64,000 nucleotides of DNA, taken from assembly GCA_035546295.1 (NCBI GenBank), contig DATKBT010000131.1, positions 42,988 to 106,987 on the forward strand. The letters run 5' to 3'. Source of the DNA: DATKBT01 sp035546295 (lineage in GTDB: Bacteria > Acidobacteriota > Thermoanaerobaculia > Multivoradales > Multivoraceae). The notes under the pieces are model-generated. The model was not told the DNA's origin. It did no database searches and was given only the letters and a program-made list of their open reading frames with translations. Within the stretch, counting starts at the first letter, position 1; each line of letters starts with the position of its first letter. This document shows, piece after piece, positions 47,612 to 60,187 of the stretch. The position numbers and the translations under genes are program-made.

Positions 47612-49591
47612 TCACGGCGGAATGGACGGCTGCGGATCGCGAGGTGGAGATCCGGGCTCAACCAGGACCAGATCCCCCTTGCTCAACGCCGTCGGCTGCA
47701 GCATCAGGGGAGGCCCCTCGATCCTCGCCGGACGCCGCAGCAGCTCCTCGACCTCCTCGCAGCGGTCGAGCTGCCTGCGCAGGGTCCGCGGCTCGACCCG
47801 GTAGTACCAGCACTCGCGGTCCGCGTAGCGCTGGCGCAGGGCCGCCTGGGAGCCGCCGTTGCCCCGTGGATAGGTGACGATCGGGGCCTCCTCTTCGCGG
47901 TAGCGCTTGGGGAAACCCCCGAGCAGCCAGCCCAGGGAGATCGACTCCTGCGGCGACGTCTCGTAGAGCAGCAGCGCCGGCGGCTCGATCGCCGCCAGGA
48001 TCTCTTCGGCTGGCTCGTGCACCAGCGTGACGAAGCGATGCAGGCGATTCACGTTCTCCAACCAGAACGTGCCGGTCCCCAGCACGACGTGGACGAGGAG
48101 CACGGCGGCGGTGAGCTTCGGGACACGGCGGAAGCCGGCGGCGATGGTGACGCCGGCGAGCGCCGCGAGGAGGAGCGCCAGCTCGTGGTAGTAGATCGGG
48201 CCGGTGTCCGAGACCCCCGGCGAGTAGTAGCCGACGTTGAACGCGATCAGAGCGCCCCCGGCGACCCCCCACACCGCCGCACCGCGCGACGGCCGGCCCA
48301 GCGCGAGCCAGGCGACGAGCGGCAGCAGCAAGCTGCTGGGCCATCCCAGCCACCACTGGTCGATGCGGACGCCTGCGACCAGGAGGTTCTGGAGCGCCTT
48401 GAACGGTGTGTGCCGGTAGTCGGCCAGCTCGGGAGAGATCAGCCCGAAGCCGTAGTGCTCGCTCGGGAAGTACAGAGACCAGGGCAGCCGCCACGGCGAT
48501 CCCGTCACCGCGAGGTCGTAGAGCGCGATCGCCAGGACGAAGCACCCGGTCGTCCCCGCCAGCAGGAGCAGCTGTCCGAAGCGGCGCCGGCGCAGCAGGG
48601 AGAGCGCGCCCCAGAGGCCGAGCACGCCGCCGACCGGCAGCGCGACCTGCGGCCTGACAGTGGCCAGGAAGCCGACCGAGCCGCCGAGCAGGAGGGCGCC
48701 GAGCCACAGCTCGCGGAGAGTCGGCTCGCCGCGGGATCCCGAGCCGGCGGAGCCCGCCTCCGAGGTCTCGCTCTTCGGCAGGCCGCGCAGCCAGGAGAGC
48801 CCCAGCCCGCCCGCTGCCGCGCACAGCAGCGACGTCGGCTGCGTGCCGCCGGTCGCCGTGTTGAGGACCACCATCGGCGAGATCGCAAGGGCGGCCGTGG
48901 ACCAGAGCGCGACGCTGGTCCCGCTCTCGCGGCGCATCAGCTCGAACCAGCAGATCAGGGTCAGGGTCAGGAACGGAAGGTGGATGAGTGCCGGAGGTCC
49001 GCCCAACCGCAGCCCAACAGTCTGGACCAGCGGCTCGCCGAACAGGTACTTGCCCGTGAATCCGATCGGCGTCTCGATGGTGAAGGGCTCCGGAGCCCAG
49101 GGTGGGACGGTGTCTTCGGCGATCCGTCCGCTCGCCAGCAGCTCGGCCTGGAAGCGATAGGTCAGGTCGTCGTCGACCAGGACGCGATCGGTGAGCATGC
49201 CGAACAGCAGGACGGTCGCTCCGGCTACCGCCAGAACCGAGGCGGACGCCGTCACGATCCGCGTCGCACGGATCGAGGGCGGCCGCCCTGGGAACAGCCG
49301 TCGGGCGGGCCAGGAGAGCGCCAGGAGCGCTGGCGCGAGCGCGGCCCAGCGGGCCAGGATCCGGTGGAGCTGCTCCCAGGTGAAGCCGCGCAGCGGGGCG
49401 TAGGGGAGCGGCTCGAGCGGCGGCCAGTAGACGAACTCTGCCGGCCCGGTCGGGATCGATCGGCCGAGGCGGACGTAGAGCACGAGGAGGGCGCCCCCCG
49501 CGATTACCGCCAGGACGTCGAGCATCCAGGCTCCTCGCCGCGGGCCGAACGTCGTGGTCGCCGCGCTCGGCGGCTGCTCGTCTTCTGCCAT
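47612..49591 (-). CDS. GT39-like (ArnT/PMT-type) membrane glycosyltransferase
   Basis: A 659-aa membrane protein with about 12 hydrophobic segments and a C-terminal soluble tail. RVLVDDDLTYRFQAELLASG followed by TIETPIGFTGKYLFGEPLVQ resembles the first extracytoplasmic loop of GT39/PMT-type enzymes, in which acidic residues act in transfer of a sugar from polyprenyl phosphate. Predicted role: glycosylation at the outer face of the inner membrane. The start at 49591 (MAEDEQPPSAA) is chosen because the upstream open frame consists of a tandem repeat. The 132 bp downstream show no gene. Confidence 0.78.
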   Translation of the reverse strand: MAEDEQPPSAATTTFGPRRGAWMLDVLAVIAGGALLVLYVRLGRSIPTGPAEFVYWPPLEPLPYAPLRGFTWEQLHRILARWAALAPALLALSWPARRLFPGRPPSIRATRIVTASASVLAVAGATVLLFGMLTDRVLVDDDLTYRFQAELLASGRIAEDTVPPWAPEPFTIETPIGFTGKYLFGEPLVQTVGLRLGGPPALIHLPFLTLTLICWFELMRRESGTSVALWSTAALAISPMVVLNTATGGTQPTSLLCAAAGGLGLSWLRGLPKSETSEAGSAGSGSRGEPTLRELWLGALLLGGSVGFLATVRPQVALPVGGVLGLWGALSLLRRRRFGQLLLLAGTTGCFVLAIALYDLAVTGSPWRLPWSLYFPSEHYGFGLISPELADYRHTPFKALQNLLVAGVRIDQWWLGWPSSLLLPLVAWLALGRPSRGAAVWGVAGGALIAFNVGYYSPGVSDTGPIYYHELALLLAALAGVTIAAGFRRVPKLTAAVLLVHVVLGTGTFWLENVNRLHRFVTLVHEPAEEILAAIEPPALLLYETSPQESISLGWLLGGFPKRYREEEAPIVTYPRGNGGSQAALRQRYADRECWYYRVEPRTLRRQLDRCEEVEELLRRPARIEGPPLMLQPTALSKGDLVLVEPGSPPRDPQPSIPP

Positions 49592-49621
49592 CGAATCGGG
49601 ACCGGAGAGACCGGAGAGACA

Positions 49622-49667
49622 GAGAGTCCAGAGAGACCGAGAGTCCAGAGAGACCGAGAGTCCAGAG
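49622..49667 (+). repeat. 17-bp tandem repeat upstream of the GT39-like gene
   Basis: Two complete units of GAGAGTCCAGAGAGACC (49622-49638, 49639-49655) and a 12-bp partial third. They lie in the 359-bp divergent gap (49592-49950) between the membrane protein gene and ligA; the rest of the gap has no gene. A purine-rich, strand-biased repeat here could affect promoter spacing. Confidence 0.8.
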
Positions 49668-49950
49668 TGTGCGCCGGTGAGTCTGTCAGAGGCCCGTTCG
49701 CACAGCATCGAGCGAGCGCTCGCCAGGGGCTCCTCCGCCGGGCCGGGCAGCACGGCGGGCGCAGCCTGGTCGGGGAGCTTCGCCCCAGACTGACGAGCTC
49801 AGCCGGATCCGGCGCTGAGCTAGAGTCGCCGCCTGCCCGCCGGCCGCGCCTCGCCCAGAGAGGGCTCCGGCGGCGAGCGCCCCGGCCGACGCGCTTCCGG
49901 GCCCTTGGGGGCATCGCCGCGCCGGCAGGCGGCAGGAGTCGAGGAGCGCG

Positions 49951-52011
49951 ATGTCCGAAGCAGCGATCCCGAAGGCGGCCGAGCGCCGAGCCGACGAGCT
50001 CCGTCGCGAGATCCGCAGCCACGAGCGCCTCTACTACCAGGAGGCGAAGCCCGAGATCAGCGATCGGGAGTTCGACCGGCTGATGGCCGAGCTGGTCGCG
50101 CTCGAGGAGCAGCATCCCGCGCTCCGCGCGCCCGACAGCCCGACCCAGCGGGTCGGCGGCGAGCCGGTCGAGGGCTTCGAGCAGGCCGAGCACCGCCCGC
50201 CGATGCTGTCGCTCGACAACACCTACAACGAGGACGAGCTGACCGAATGGTACGAGCGGCTGGTGCGGCTGCGCGCGAAGGACCCGGCCGAGGCGGGTGG
50301 TCTTATCGAGCTGGTCACCGAGCTCAAGGTCGACGGCATCTCGATGGCCCTGATCTACGAGGACGGCGTCCTGACCCAGGCGGCGACCCGCGGCAACGGG
50401 CGCATCGGCGACGTGGTGACCGAGAACGCGCGCACGATCCGCTCGCTGCCGTTGCGGCTCGACGGCGTGCGCGAGGCGCCGGCGCGCCTGCAGGTGCGCG
50501 CCGAGGTCTACCTGCCGCGCAGCGTCTTCAATCGGCTCAACGAGCAGCGGCGCGAGAGCGGCGTGCCTCTCTACGCGAACCCGCGCAACACGGCGGCCGG
50601 CACGCTGCGCCTGCTCGACAGTCGCGAGGTGGCGAGGCGCGAGCTGTCGGCGGTGGTGTACGAAATGGTCGAGCCGGTGCTGAAGCCGACCCACGCCGGT
50701 CAGCTCGAGGCCGCCACCGAGCTCGGCTTCCCCGTCCATCCCTCCTGGGAGCGCTGCCGGGGCCTCGAGGAGGTGCGCGACTACCTCGCGCGCTGGCAGG
50801 AGAAGCGACGGGGCCTCGAGTTCGACACCGACGGCGTGGTGGTCAAGGTCGACGAGCTCGAGCAGCGCCGCCGCTTCGGCTTCACGTCGAAGGCCCCGCG
50901 TTGGGCGGTGGCGTACAAGTTCGAGTCCGAGCAGGCGACCACCCGCGTGGTGGCGATCAACGCCCAGGTCGGACGCACCGGCGCGCTGACTCCGGTCGCC
51001 GAGCTCGAGCCGGTGTTCGTCGCCGGCACCACGGTCAAGCGCGCCACGCTGCACAACTACGAGGACCTCGCCCGCAAGGACGTTCGGGTGGGGGACGTGG
51101 TGGTCATCGAGAAGGGGGGCGACATCATCCCCAAGGTCGTCGAGGTGCTGCTCGACAGCCGGGCCGGCGATGCCGAGCCCTTCGTGCCGCCGACGATCTG
51201 CCCGGTGTGCGGCCACCGGCTCGTGCGGCTCGAGGAGGAGGTCGCGCTGCGCTGCGTCAATGCCGGCTGCCCGGCCGTGGTGCGCGAGTCCGTCTGCCAC
51301 TTCGTCTCGCGCAACGCCATGGACATCGAGGGGCTCGGCGAGAAGCTGGTCGATCAGCTCCTCGAGCACGAGCTGATCGCGGACTATGCCTCGCTCTACG
51401 ACCTCAGCGTCGAGGACCTGATCGGGCTCGAGGGGTGGGGCGCGAAGTCCGCGCAGAACCTCCTGGAGCGGCTGGCGGCCTCGAGGACGCGCGGCCTGGG
51501 ACCGCTGCTGCACGCGCTCGGCATCCGCTTCGTGGGGGACCGGATCGCCGGCGTCCTGGCACGCAGCTTTCCCGATCTCGACAGCCTGCGTTCCGCGTCC
51601 GACGAGGAGCTGCTGGCGGTCGAGGAGGTCGGGCCCAAGGTGCTGGCGAGCCTGCGAGCCTTCTTCGCGGATCCCGACAACGCGGCGCGCATCGAGCGTC
51701 TCGAGGCCGCCGGGGTCTCGACGAAGAGCGCAACCTACGCCCCCCCCGATGCGCGTGAGGAGGCCGAGCTGCCGCTCGCCGGCAAGACGGTGGTGCTCAC
51801 CGGAACGCTCTCCAGGCTGACGCGCAAGGACGCCACCGCCCAGCTCGAGGCGCTCGGCGCGCGCGTCAGCGGCTCCGTCTCCGCCAGGACCGACCTGGTG
51901 GTCGCGGGCGAGGCGGCGGGCAGCAAGCTCGAGAAGGCCAGGAGCCTCGGGATCGCGGTGATCGACGAAGCCGGGCTGAAGCGCCTCCTGGCGGGTCGGG
52001 CGAAGTCCTAG
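49951..52011 (+). CDS. ligA: NAD-dependent DNA ligase
   Basis: A 686-aa LigA, the replicative ligase that seals nicks using NAD. The adenylation Lys is Lys126 in TELKVDGIS. The OB-fold, a four-Cys zinc finger (ICPVCGHRLVRLEEE with Cys later in RCVNAGC), helix-hairpin-helix segments (RTRGLGPLLHALGIRFVGDR; EVGPKVLASLRAF) and a C-terminal BRCT domain (LPLAGKTVVLTGTLSRLTRK, from about 595) are all present. Length is normal. The ATG at 49951 has GGAG about 5 nt upstream. It stands alone; the NtrC-type gene follows after 162 bp. Confidence 0.97.
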   Translation: MSEAAIPKAAERRADELRREIRSHERLYYQEAKPEISDREFDRLMAELVALEEQHPALRAPDSPTQRVGGEPVEGFEQAEHRPPMLSLDNTYNEDELTEWYERLVRLRAKDPAEAGGLIELVTELKVDGISMALIYEDGVLTQAATRGNGRIGDVVTENARTIRSLPLRLDGVREAPARLQVRAEVYLPRSVFNRLNEQRRESGVPLYANPRNTAAGTLRLLDSREVARRELSAVVYEMVEPVLKPTHAGQLEAATELGFPVHPSWERCRGLEEVRDYLARWQEKRRGLEFDTDGVVVKVDELEQRRRFGFTSKAPRWAVAYKFESEQATTRVVAINAQVGRTGALTPVAELEPVFVAGTTVKRATLHNYEDLARKDVRVGDVVVIEKGGDIIPKVVEVLLDSRAGDAEPFVPPTICPVCGHRLVRLEEEVALRCVNAGCPAVVRESVCHFVSRNAMDIEGLGEKLVDQLLEHELIADYASLYDLSVEDLIGLEGWGAKSAQNLLERLAASRTRGLGPLLHALGIRFVGDRIAGVLARSFPDLDSLRSASDEELLAVEEVGPKVLASLRAFFADPDNAARIERLEAAGVSTKSATYAPPDAREEAELPLAGKTVVLTGTLSRLTRKDATAQLEALGARVSGSVSARTDLVVAGEAAGSKLEKARSLGIAVIDEAGLKRLLAGRAKS

Positions 52012-52154
52012 CAGCCCGTAGGAGCTTTCAGCAGCCTCTCACCTGGGACTTCTATTTGGTTTCCTCTTGTGATCGCGCAGCTCTCGTCTGGGAGAAGCAC
52101 CCGCTCGACGGTTCGATTTCTGCCCCGGCGAAGCCTGTTGCGGGACCGCAGAGT

Positions 52155-52169
52155 GTGCCAGAATGGCAC
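52155..52169. promoter_or_regulatory. 15-bp palindrome just before the NtrC-type regulator start
   Basis: GTGCCA-GAA-TGGCAC is a perfect 6-bp inverted repeat with a 3-nt spacer, ending 4 bp before the ATG at 52174, where a Shine-Dalgarno sequence would lie. It could be an autoregulatory operator or a small RNA hairpin; the gene has no evident ribosome-binding site otherwise. Confidence 0.45.
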
Positions 52170-52173
52170 TCCT

Positions 52174-53601
<1,428 letters not shown>

Positions 53602-53664
53602 TCGCGGACCCGGTCGCGACGACGGGTCTCGTCGAGCGTTCGAGCCGGCGATCGAGGAGGAGCG

Positions 53665-53880
53665 ATGGAGATTCCCGCCGACGTCCTGGTCCACAACGAC
53701 ACCCTCAACTTGAAGGGTGTCGCCGCTCGCCTGCTCCGCGTCAATGACGGCTACTACGAGATCAACCTGCAGTTCGGCGGCAACCTCCATCGCGTCCTGC
53801 TGCCGGTGGCGAGGACGGTGTTGATCCAGCAGGAGCCCGAGCCCAACGTCGTCGCCGACGCCGCCGAGATCGAACGCTAG
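53665..53880 (+). CDS. Conserved-looking 71-aa protein of unknown function
   Basis: A small soluble protein, mainly beta-strand by pattern (VLVHNDTLNLKGVAARLLRV; YYEINLQFGGNLHRVLLPV), without signal peptide or cysteine, resembling a short OB- or SH3-like barrel. A strong ribosome-binding site (GAGGAGGAG) precedes the ATG, and a hairpin follows the stop. It starts 63 bp after the NtrC-type gene and may share its transcript. I do not recognise the family. Confidence 0.8.
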   Translation: MEIPADVLVHNDTLNLKGVAARLLRVNDGYYEINLQFGGNLHRVLLPVARTVLIQQEPEPNVVADAAEIER

Positions 53881-53885
53881 CCTCC

Positions 53886-53922
53886 GATGTGCCCGCGCGC
53901 TCCGCGCGCTTCTTGGCACATC
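53886..53922 (+). terminator. Stem-loop after the 71-aa protein gene
   Basis: GATGTGCC (53886-53893) pairs with GGCACATC (53915-53922). Inside, GCGCGC (53895-53900) pairs with GCGCGC (53904-53909) around TCC. It starts 6 bp after the stop codon. No T-run follows, so it may act in both directions between convergent genes (pdxJ comes from the other side) or simply protect the mRNA end. Confidence 0.6.
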
Positions 53923-53949
53923 TCCGGCTAGCGATACCTCGCGGCTCCA

Positions 53950-53996
53950 AGCGCCTGCGGCGCGTCGCCGCGGACAGCCGTAAAACCGGATCTCCA
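53950..53996 (+). repeat. Dispersed 47-bp repeat, copy 2
   Basis: Matches 30490-30536 at most positions, in the same orientation. It lies between the hairpin that ends the 71-aa gene and the 3' end of pdxJ. Confidence 0.6.
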
Positions 53997-54046
53997 ATCC
54001 TTTGAGATCGGTACCTGTCCCCGATCTCCGGGCGGGTTTTGGGGCC

Positions 54047-54808
54047 TCAGCCGATCGCTTCGAGGATCTCGCGCACCGCCTGCCGGAAGCCCACCAGCAC
54101 GGCTCGCGACACGATCGAGTGGCCGATGTTGAGCTCTTCGATCACCCCGTGCTCGGCGATCGGGCCGACGTTGCCGGTGGTCAGACCGTGTCCGGCGTAC
54201 ACCGCGAGACCAGCCGCGGCGCCGGCGTCGGCGATGGCCGCGATCTCGTCGAGCTCGCGTCGCGCGTCGTCACCGCTGGCCTTGGTGTAGCGGTCGGTGT
54301 TGATCTCGAAACCGCCGACGTTCTCCATCGCGGTGAGCGCCTCAAGCTGGTCGGGCTCTGGATCGAGGAAGATCGACACCGCGATCTCCTCCTGCACCAG
54401 GCTGCTCGCCGCGCGCTGGATCCGCCGCCGCTGAGTCAACAGGTCGAGCCCGCCCTCGGTGGTGATCTCGTCGGGGCGCTCCGGGACCAAGGTGACCTGG
54501 TGCGGCCGGACCTGGAGCGCGATTCGGAGCATCTCCTCGGTGGCCGCGATCTCGAGGTTGAGCTTGCCGCGGATCGCCTCGCGCAGGCGCGCGACGTCGG
54601 CGTCCTGGATGTGGCGGCGATCCTCGCGCAGATGCACGGTGATGCCCGCGGCGCCCGCCTCCTCGGCGAGCGTCGCGGCGTCGAGCGGGTCGGGGTAGCT
54701 GGCCCGCCGCGCCTGGCGCAGGGTCGCCACATGGTCGACGTTGACGCTGAGCGCGGCGCGGCGTCCGCTGGCCGATCCGGCGGCTTCCTCTGCTGTCCCT
54801 TGGCTCAT
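54047..54808 (-). CDS. pdxJ: Pyridoxine 5'-phosphate synthase
   Basis: A 253-aa PdxJ that condenses 1-deoxyxylulose 5-phosphate with 3-amino-2-oxopropyl phosphate to make pyridoxine 5'-phosphate (DXP-dependent vitamin B6 route). Hallmarks: LSVNVDHVATLRQARRASYP, GITVHLREDRRHIQDADV, LEIAATEEM, VTLVPERPDEITTEGGLDL and GHGLTTGNV...ELNIGHSIV. The ATG overlaps the glmM stop (ATGA), making it the last gene of the cdaA-cdaR-glmM operon. In many Gram-negatives pdxJ is instead followed by acpS; no acpS is here. Confidence 0.97.
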   Translation of the reverse strand: MSQGTAEEAAGSASGRRAALSVNVDHVATLRQARRASYPDPLDAATLAEEAGAAGITVHLREDRRHIQDADVARLREAIRGKLNLEIAATEEMLRIALQVRPHQVTLVPERPDEITTEGGLDLLTQRRRIQRAASSLVQEEIAVSIFLDPEPDQLEALTAMENVGGFEINTDRYTKASGDDARRELDEIAAIADAGAAAGLAVYAGHGLTTGNVGPIAEHGVIEELNIGHSIVSRAVLVGFRQAVREILEAIG

Positions 54809-56184
54809 TCGCACGCTCCGAGGCCGATCTCGCGTTCGATGACGGCGGCGAGCTCCTCGCTCCACGCCATCACCGAGTCGGAGTCGGGACCCTCGATCAT
54901 GATGCGAGCAAGCGGCTCGGTGCCGCTGTAGCGCAGGACCAGCCGGCCCTCGTCCCCGAGCCGCTGGCCGATGTCGCGGGCAGCGCGCTCGACGGGCGCC
55001 AACGTCTCGAACGCTGGCTTGTGACGCACTCGGACGTTGCGCAGGACCTGAGGGAACCGCTCGAAACCGCCGAGCAGGTCGGAAACGCTGCGCCCTCCTG
55101 TCGCGACGATGCGGGCGACGGAAAGAGCCGTGAGCAGGCCGTCGCCGGTCGACGACAGCCCGAGGTGGACGACGTGCCCCGAGGACTCCCCGCCCAGCAT
55201 CAGACCGCGTGTGCGAAGCGCCTCCACCACCTCGCGGTCGCCGACGTCGCAGCGATGGAGCGTGATGCCGACGCCCCGCAGAGCTCGAGCGAGGCCGAGG
55301 TTGCTCATGGTGGTGGCGACGACCTCGGGGGGCTCCAACAGACCGCGCTCGAGGAGATCGCGAGCCCAGACGAAGAGGATCTCGTCACCGTCGCGCACTG
55401 CACCGGTGTCGTCGATCATCACCACACGGTCGGCGTCGCCGTCGAAGGCGAAGCCGACATCGCAGCCGGCGGCCACCACCTGCCGCGCCAGCTCTTCGGG
55501 TGCAGTCGAGCCGCAGCCGAGGTTGACGTTGGTGCCGTCGGGATCTGCGCCCAGTTGGACGGGGACGACGGCTCCGAGCTCGGCCATCAGCGGCGGCGCC
55601 AGAAAGGTGGCCGCGCCGTTGCCGGTGTCGAGCGCGATCCGCAGCCCTTCGAGCGGCCGGGCTCCCAGACCCTCGCGGGCGGCGGCGGCCAACGAGGCGG
55701 CGTAGCGGTCGATCGGCTCGGCGACGGTGGAAAGCACTGCCGGGGAGAGCTCTCTCTTCGCGCCCGCCGCCACCCGGGCCTCGAGCTCGCGCTCGACGGT
55801 GACGCCCAGCTTGAAGCCGCTGGAGTCGAGGATCTTGATGCCGTTGTCGGGATGGGGATTGTGGCTGGCCGAGATCACGACGCCGGCGGCGGCCTCCAGC
55901 TCGCGGACGGCGAAGGCGACGCCCGGGGTCGGGATGACCCCCAGCCAGACCGCGTCAGCGCCCGCTGCCTGGAGCGCGCCGACGACCCACGTCGCGAGCT
56001 CCGAGGTGCTGTCGCGGGTGTCTCCTCCGACCACCACCCGAGCGCCACCCACCGCCGCAGCGTCCTGCACCGCGCGCCGGCCGATCTCCCAGGCGACGCG
56101 CTGCACGGTGTCGCGATCGAGAGGCGGCTCGTTGAAGGCGCCGCGGATGCCGTCGGTGCCGAAAAGGCGTGGGGGAGGGCTCAC
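54805..56184 (-). CDS. glmM: Phosphoglucosamine mutase
   Basis: A 459-aa GlmM converting glucosamine 6-phosphate to glucosamine 1-phosphate for UDP-GlcNAc, peptidoglycan and lipid A. The start FGTDGIRGAFNEPPL, the phosphoserine loop VISASHNPHPDNGIK (Ser about 105), the Mg-binding loop AFDGDADRVVMID, the sugar-specificity loop GGESSGHVV and the phosphate-binding loop RYSGTEPLARI are all present. It overlaps cdaR and pdxJ by 4 bp each. GlmM is known to bind and inhibit CdaA in Firmicutes, and the gene order here is the same. Confidence 0.97.
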   Translation of the reverse strand: MSPPPRLFGTDGIRGAFNEPPLDRDTVQRVAWEIGRRAVQDAAAVGGARVVVGGDTRDSTSELATWVVGALQAAGADAVWLGVIPTPGVAFAVRELEAAAGVVISASHNPHPDNGIKILDSSGFKLGVTVERELEARVAAGAKRELSPAVLSTVAEPIDRYAASLAAAAREGLGARPLEGLRIALDTGNGAATFLAPPLMAELGAVVPVQLGADPDGTNVNLGCGSTAPEELARQVVAAGCDVGFAFDGDADRVVMIDDTGAVRDGDEILFVWARDLLERGLLEPPEVVATTMSNLGLARALRGVGITLHRCDVGDREVVEALRTRGLMLGGESSGHVVHLGLSSTGDGLLTALSVARIVATGGRSVSDLLGGFERFPQVLRNVRVRHKPAFETLAPVERAARDIGQRLGDEGRLVLRYSGTEPLARIMIEGPDSDSVMAWSEELAAVIEREIGLGACE

Positions 56185-56885
56185 GGGTCGGACTCGGGCG
56201 GCGAGGACTGTCCGGGGGTGGTCATCGGGACCTCGACGGTGACGACGTTGGCGCCCACCACGCGCGTGTCGGGGTCCTCCACGGTCACGCGGGCGTTCTC
56301 TCTGAAGGTGAGGCCGTGCCGCGTCAGATCGATCGGCTCGGTGCGCGCGCGGTCGAGCAGCTCGACCTTCTGGCGCGGGCCCTCGATGTTGACGGTGGCC
56401 GGCACCACCACGATCTTGTCGCGTTGCACGCGCGCGCCGGCCGCGGGCTCGCCCCTGAAGTCGGGGATGACCTCGACCTCCTTGGTGATTCGCTCGTCGA
56501 TCAGCAGGGTCAGGCGCTCGGGGCTCAGGCCGGTGACCTCGAGGCCCTCCGGCACCGTCACGTAGGTGAGGCCCAGAGGCACCACGTTCGGCGCGTTGGT
56601 GTCGACCGGATCCGGGAACGGCACCTCGACGTCGATGTCGCCGGGCCGCAGGTTTCTCACCTGCTCCTCGGGACCGCGGAGGCGCACCTGCACCCGCTGT
56701 GCCGGGTTGAGGATCATGAAGCCTTCGCGCACCTCGTAGGAGACCACGCCCTCGAGCTCACGCTCGATCCGGGGCTCGGTGCGGCGCTCGAGGTCGGGGA
56801 GATAGGAGGCGAAGAACCAGGCGACGATCGCGGCGGTCAGCGCCAGGAGCTGCAGCGGCCAGAGCCTCTCCGATCTCGGCTTCAT
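56181..56885 (-). CDS. cdaR: YbbR-domain regulator of diadenylate cyclase
   Basis: A 234-aa membrane-anchored protein: one N-terminal membrane segment (LQLLALTAAIVAWFFASYLP, about 11-30) and extracytoplasmic YbbR repeats (EGFMILNPAQRVQVRLRGPE; GLEVTGLSPERLTLLIDERI; EVEVIPDFRGEPAAGARVQR). In Firmicutes CdaR regulates CdaA. It is shorter than Bacillus CdaR, with roughly two repeats instead of four. The gene starts 6 bp after cdaA and overlaps glmM by 4 bp. Confidence 0.9.
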   Translation of the reverse strand: MKPRSERLWPLQLLALTAAIVAWFFASYLPDLERRTEPRIERELEGVVSYEVREGFMILNPAQRVQVRLRGPEEQVRNLRPGDIDVEVPFPDPVDTNAPNVVPLGLTYVTVPEGLEVTGLSPERLTLLIDERITKEVEVIPDFRGEPAAGARVQRDKIVVVPATVNIEGPRQKVELLDRARTEPIDLTRHGLTFRENARVTVEDPDTRVVGANVVTVEVPMTTPGQSSPPESDP

Positions 56886-56891
56886 CGCCGC

Positions 56892-57686
56892 TCAGGCCCT
56901 CGCCGGCGAAGGGGTGGGGCTCGGCTCGTCGCTGTCGCCTCCCAGGTGGCGCTCGAGCTGACGGTGCAGGTCGTCGCCGTCGAGCCGCTCGTTGAGCTGG
57001 CCGCCGATCGCGAGCGAGATCACGCCTCTCTCCTCGGAGACCACGACCGCGATCGCGTCGGTCTCCTCGGTGATGCCGAGCGCGGCCCGGTGGCGGGTGC
57101 CGGATCGGATCGACAGACCGGGATTGCTCGACAGCGGCAGGAAGCAGGAGGCGGCCGCGACCCGGCGCCCCTGCACGATGACGGCGCCGTCGTGCAGCGG
57201 GGTCGCCGGATTGAAGATCGTCAGCAACAAGTCGAAGGAGAGCTCGGCGTCGAGCACGATGCCGTTCTCGATGTACTCGCGCAGCCCCTGCTGGCGCTCG
57301 ATGACGATCAGCGCCCCGATCTTCTTGGAGGCGAGCGAGGTCGCCGCGTGCACGATCTCGCGAACCCCGGACTGGCGCTCCGCCGCGAGCCGATTGAGCG
57401 GGTTCTTGCCGAAGGCGGTGAGCGCGCGACGGATCTCGTTCTGGAACAGGATGATCACCGCGAACGGCAGGATGATGAAGAAGGCGTTGAGCACCGCCTC
57501 CAGCGTCTCCAGCTCGAAGGTGCGGGCGAGGAACGCCACCCCGACCAGCATCAGGATGCCGACCAGGACCTGGACGGCGCGCGTCCCCCGGATCAGGAGC
57601 AGCAGGTTGTAGACGATGAGAGCGACCGCCAACACGTCGATCACGTCCCGCAGGCTGATCGTCTGGAAGAAGTCGCTGAGGCTCAA
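56892..57686 (-). CDS. cdaA: Membrane diadenylate cyclase (c-di-AMP synthase)
   Basis: A 264-aa CdaA/DacA that makes cyclic di-AMP from two ATP. Three N-terminal membrane segments (about 10-85) precede a DAC domain with the catalytic motifs LHDGAVIV (DGA) and GTRHRAALGITE (RHR). Length matches the family. It is the first gene of cdaA-cdaR-glmM-pdxJ, on the same strand as and 67 bp after ftsH. It shows that this organism uses c-di-AMP and probably links it to cell-wall precursor supply. Confidence 0.96.
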   Translation of the reverse strand: MSLSDFFQTISLRDVIDVLAVALIVYNLLLLIRGTRAVQVLVGILMLVGVAFLARTFELETLEAVLNAFFIILPFAVIILFQNEIRRALTAFGKNPLNRLAAERQSGVREIVHAATSLASKKIGALIVIERQQGLREYIENGIVLDAELSFDLLLTIFNPATPLHDGAVIVQGRRVAAASCFLPLSSNPGLSIRSGTRHRAALGITEETDAIAVVVSEERGVISLAIGGQLNERLDGDDLHRQLERHLGGDSDEPSPTPSPARA

Positions 57687-57753
57687 CCGTCTACTGTGCT
57701 CTCGAGGTGGCCTCGGTCGGTGTCATCGTCGGGTCCGACAACAGAGGTTGCTG

Positions 57754-59856
<2,103 letters not shown>

Positions 59857-60187
59857 CAGTTAACCTCGGTCGATTCGCCTCGGTCGATGGCCTCGGTCGG
59901 TGCGACGGGTGGAAAGATGCGAGATTCCGCCGCCTTTCGGTGATGCGGTGCCTCCGGAAGGGACAACGCAGCAGCTCCGAGTGCGATTCCGCTCTAATGC
60001 CGGACCGGACCCGGCGCGGCCAAGCGGGGAAGATGGACGTGATCGGCGGGGGCCGTGGCCGCCGCCGCAACCTACGGAGTATATGGGAAAGCCGTTTTCG
60101 TGGCTCGACGGCACCCCAAAGACCGGGATGCGCCCCGCCGTTCGTCCTCGACCTTCGGCGGTGGCTCGCTGCCGGTCCGATCGACGC
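59857..60187. other. ftsH upstream region
   Basis: A 331-bp gap between tilS and ftsH on the minus strand. It holds the TATACT box described separately and, close to the ftsH start, three near-copies of CCTCGGTCG (59876-59899). The position where hpt sits in Bacillus is empty: I see no phosphoribosyltransferase remnant. Confidence 0.4.
60078..60083 (-). promoter_or_regulatory. Predicted -10 box of ftsH
   Basis: TATACT in the context CATATACTCCGTAGG on the minus strand, 222 bp before the ftsH start; the -35 region is not recognisable. The spacing implies a long leader. Confidence 0.4.

Noticed and set aside
46283..50083. A 1266-codon plus-strand open frame
   Set aside because: It runs antisense to the FAD oxidoreductase and GT39-like genes, has Arg/Glu/Gln-rich composition and no domain similarity.
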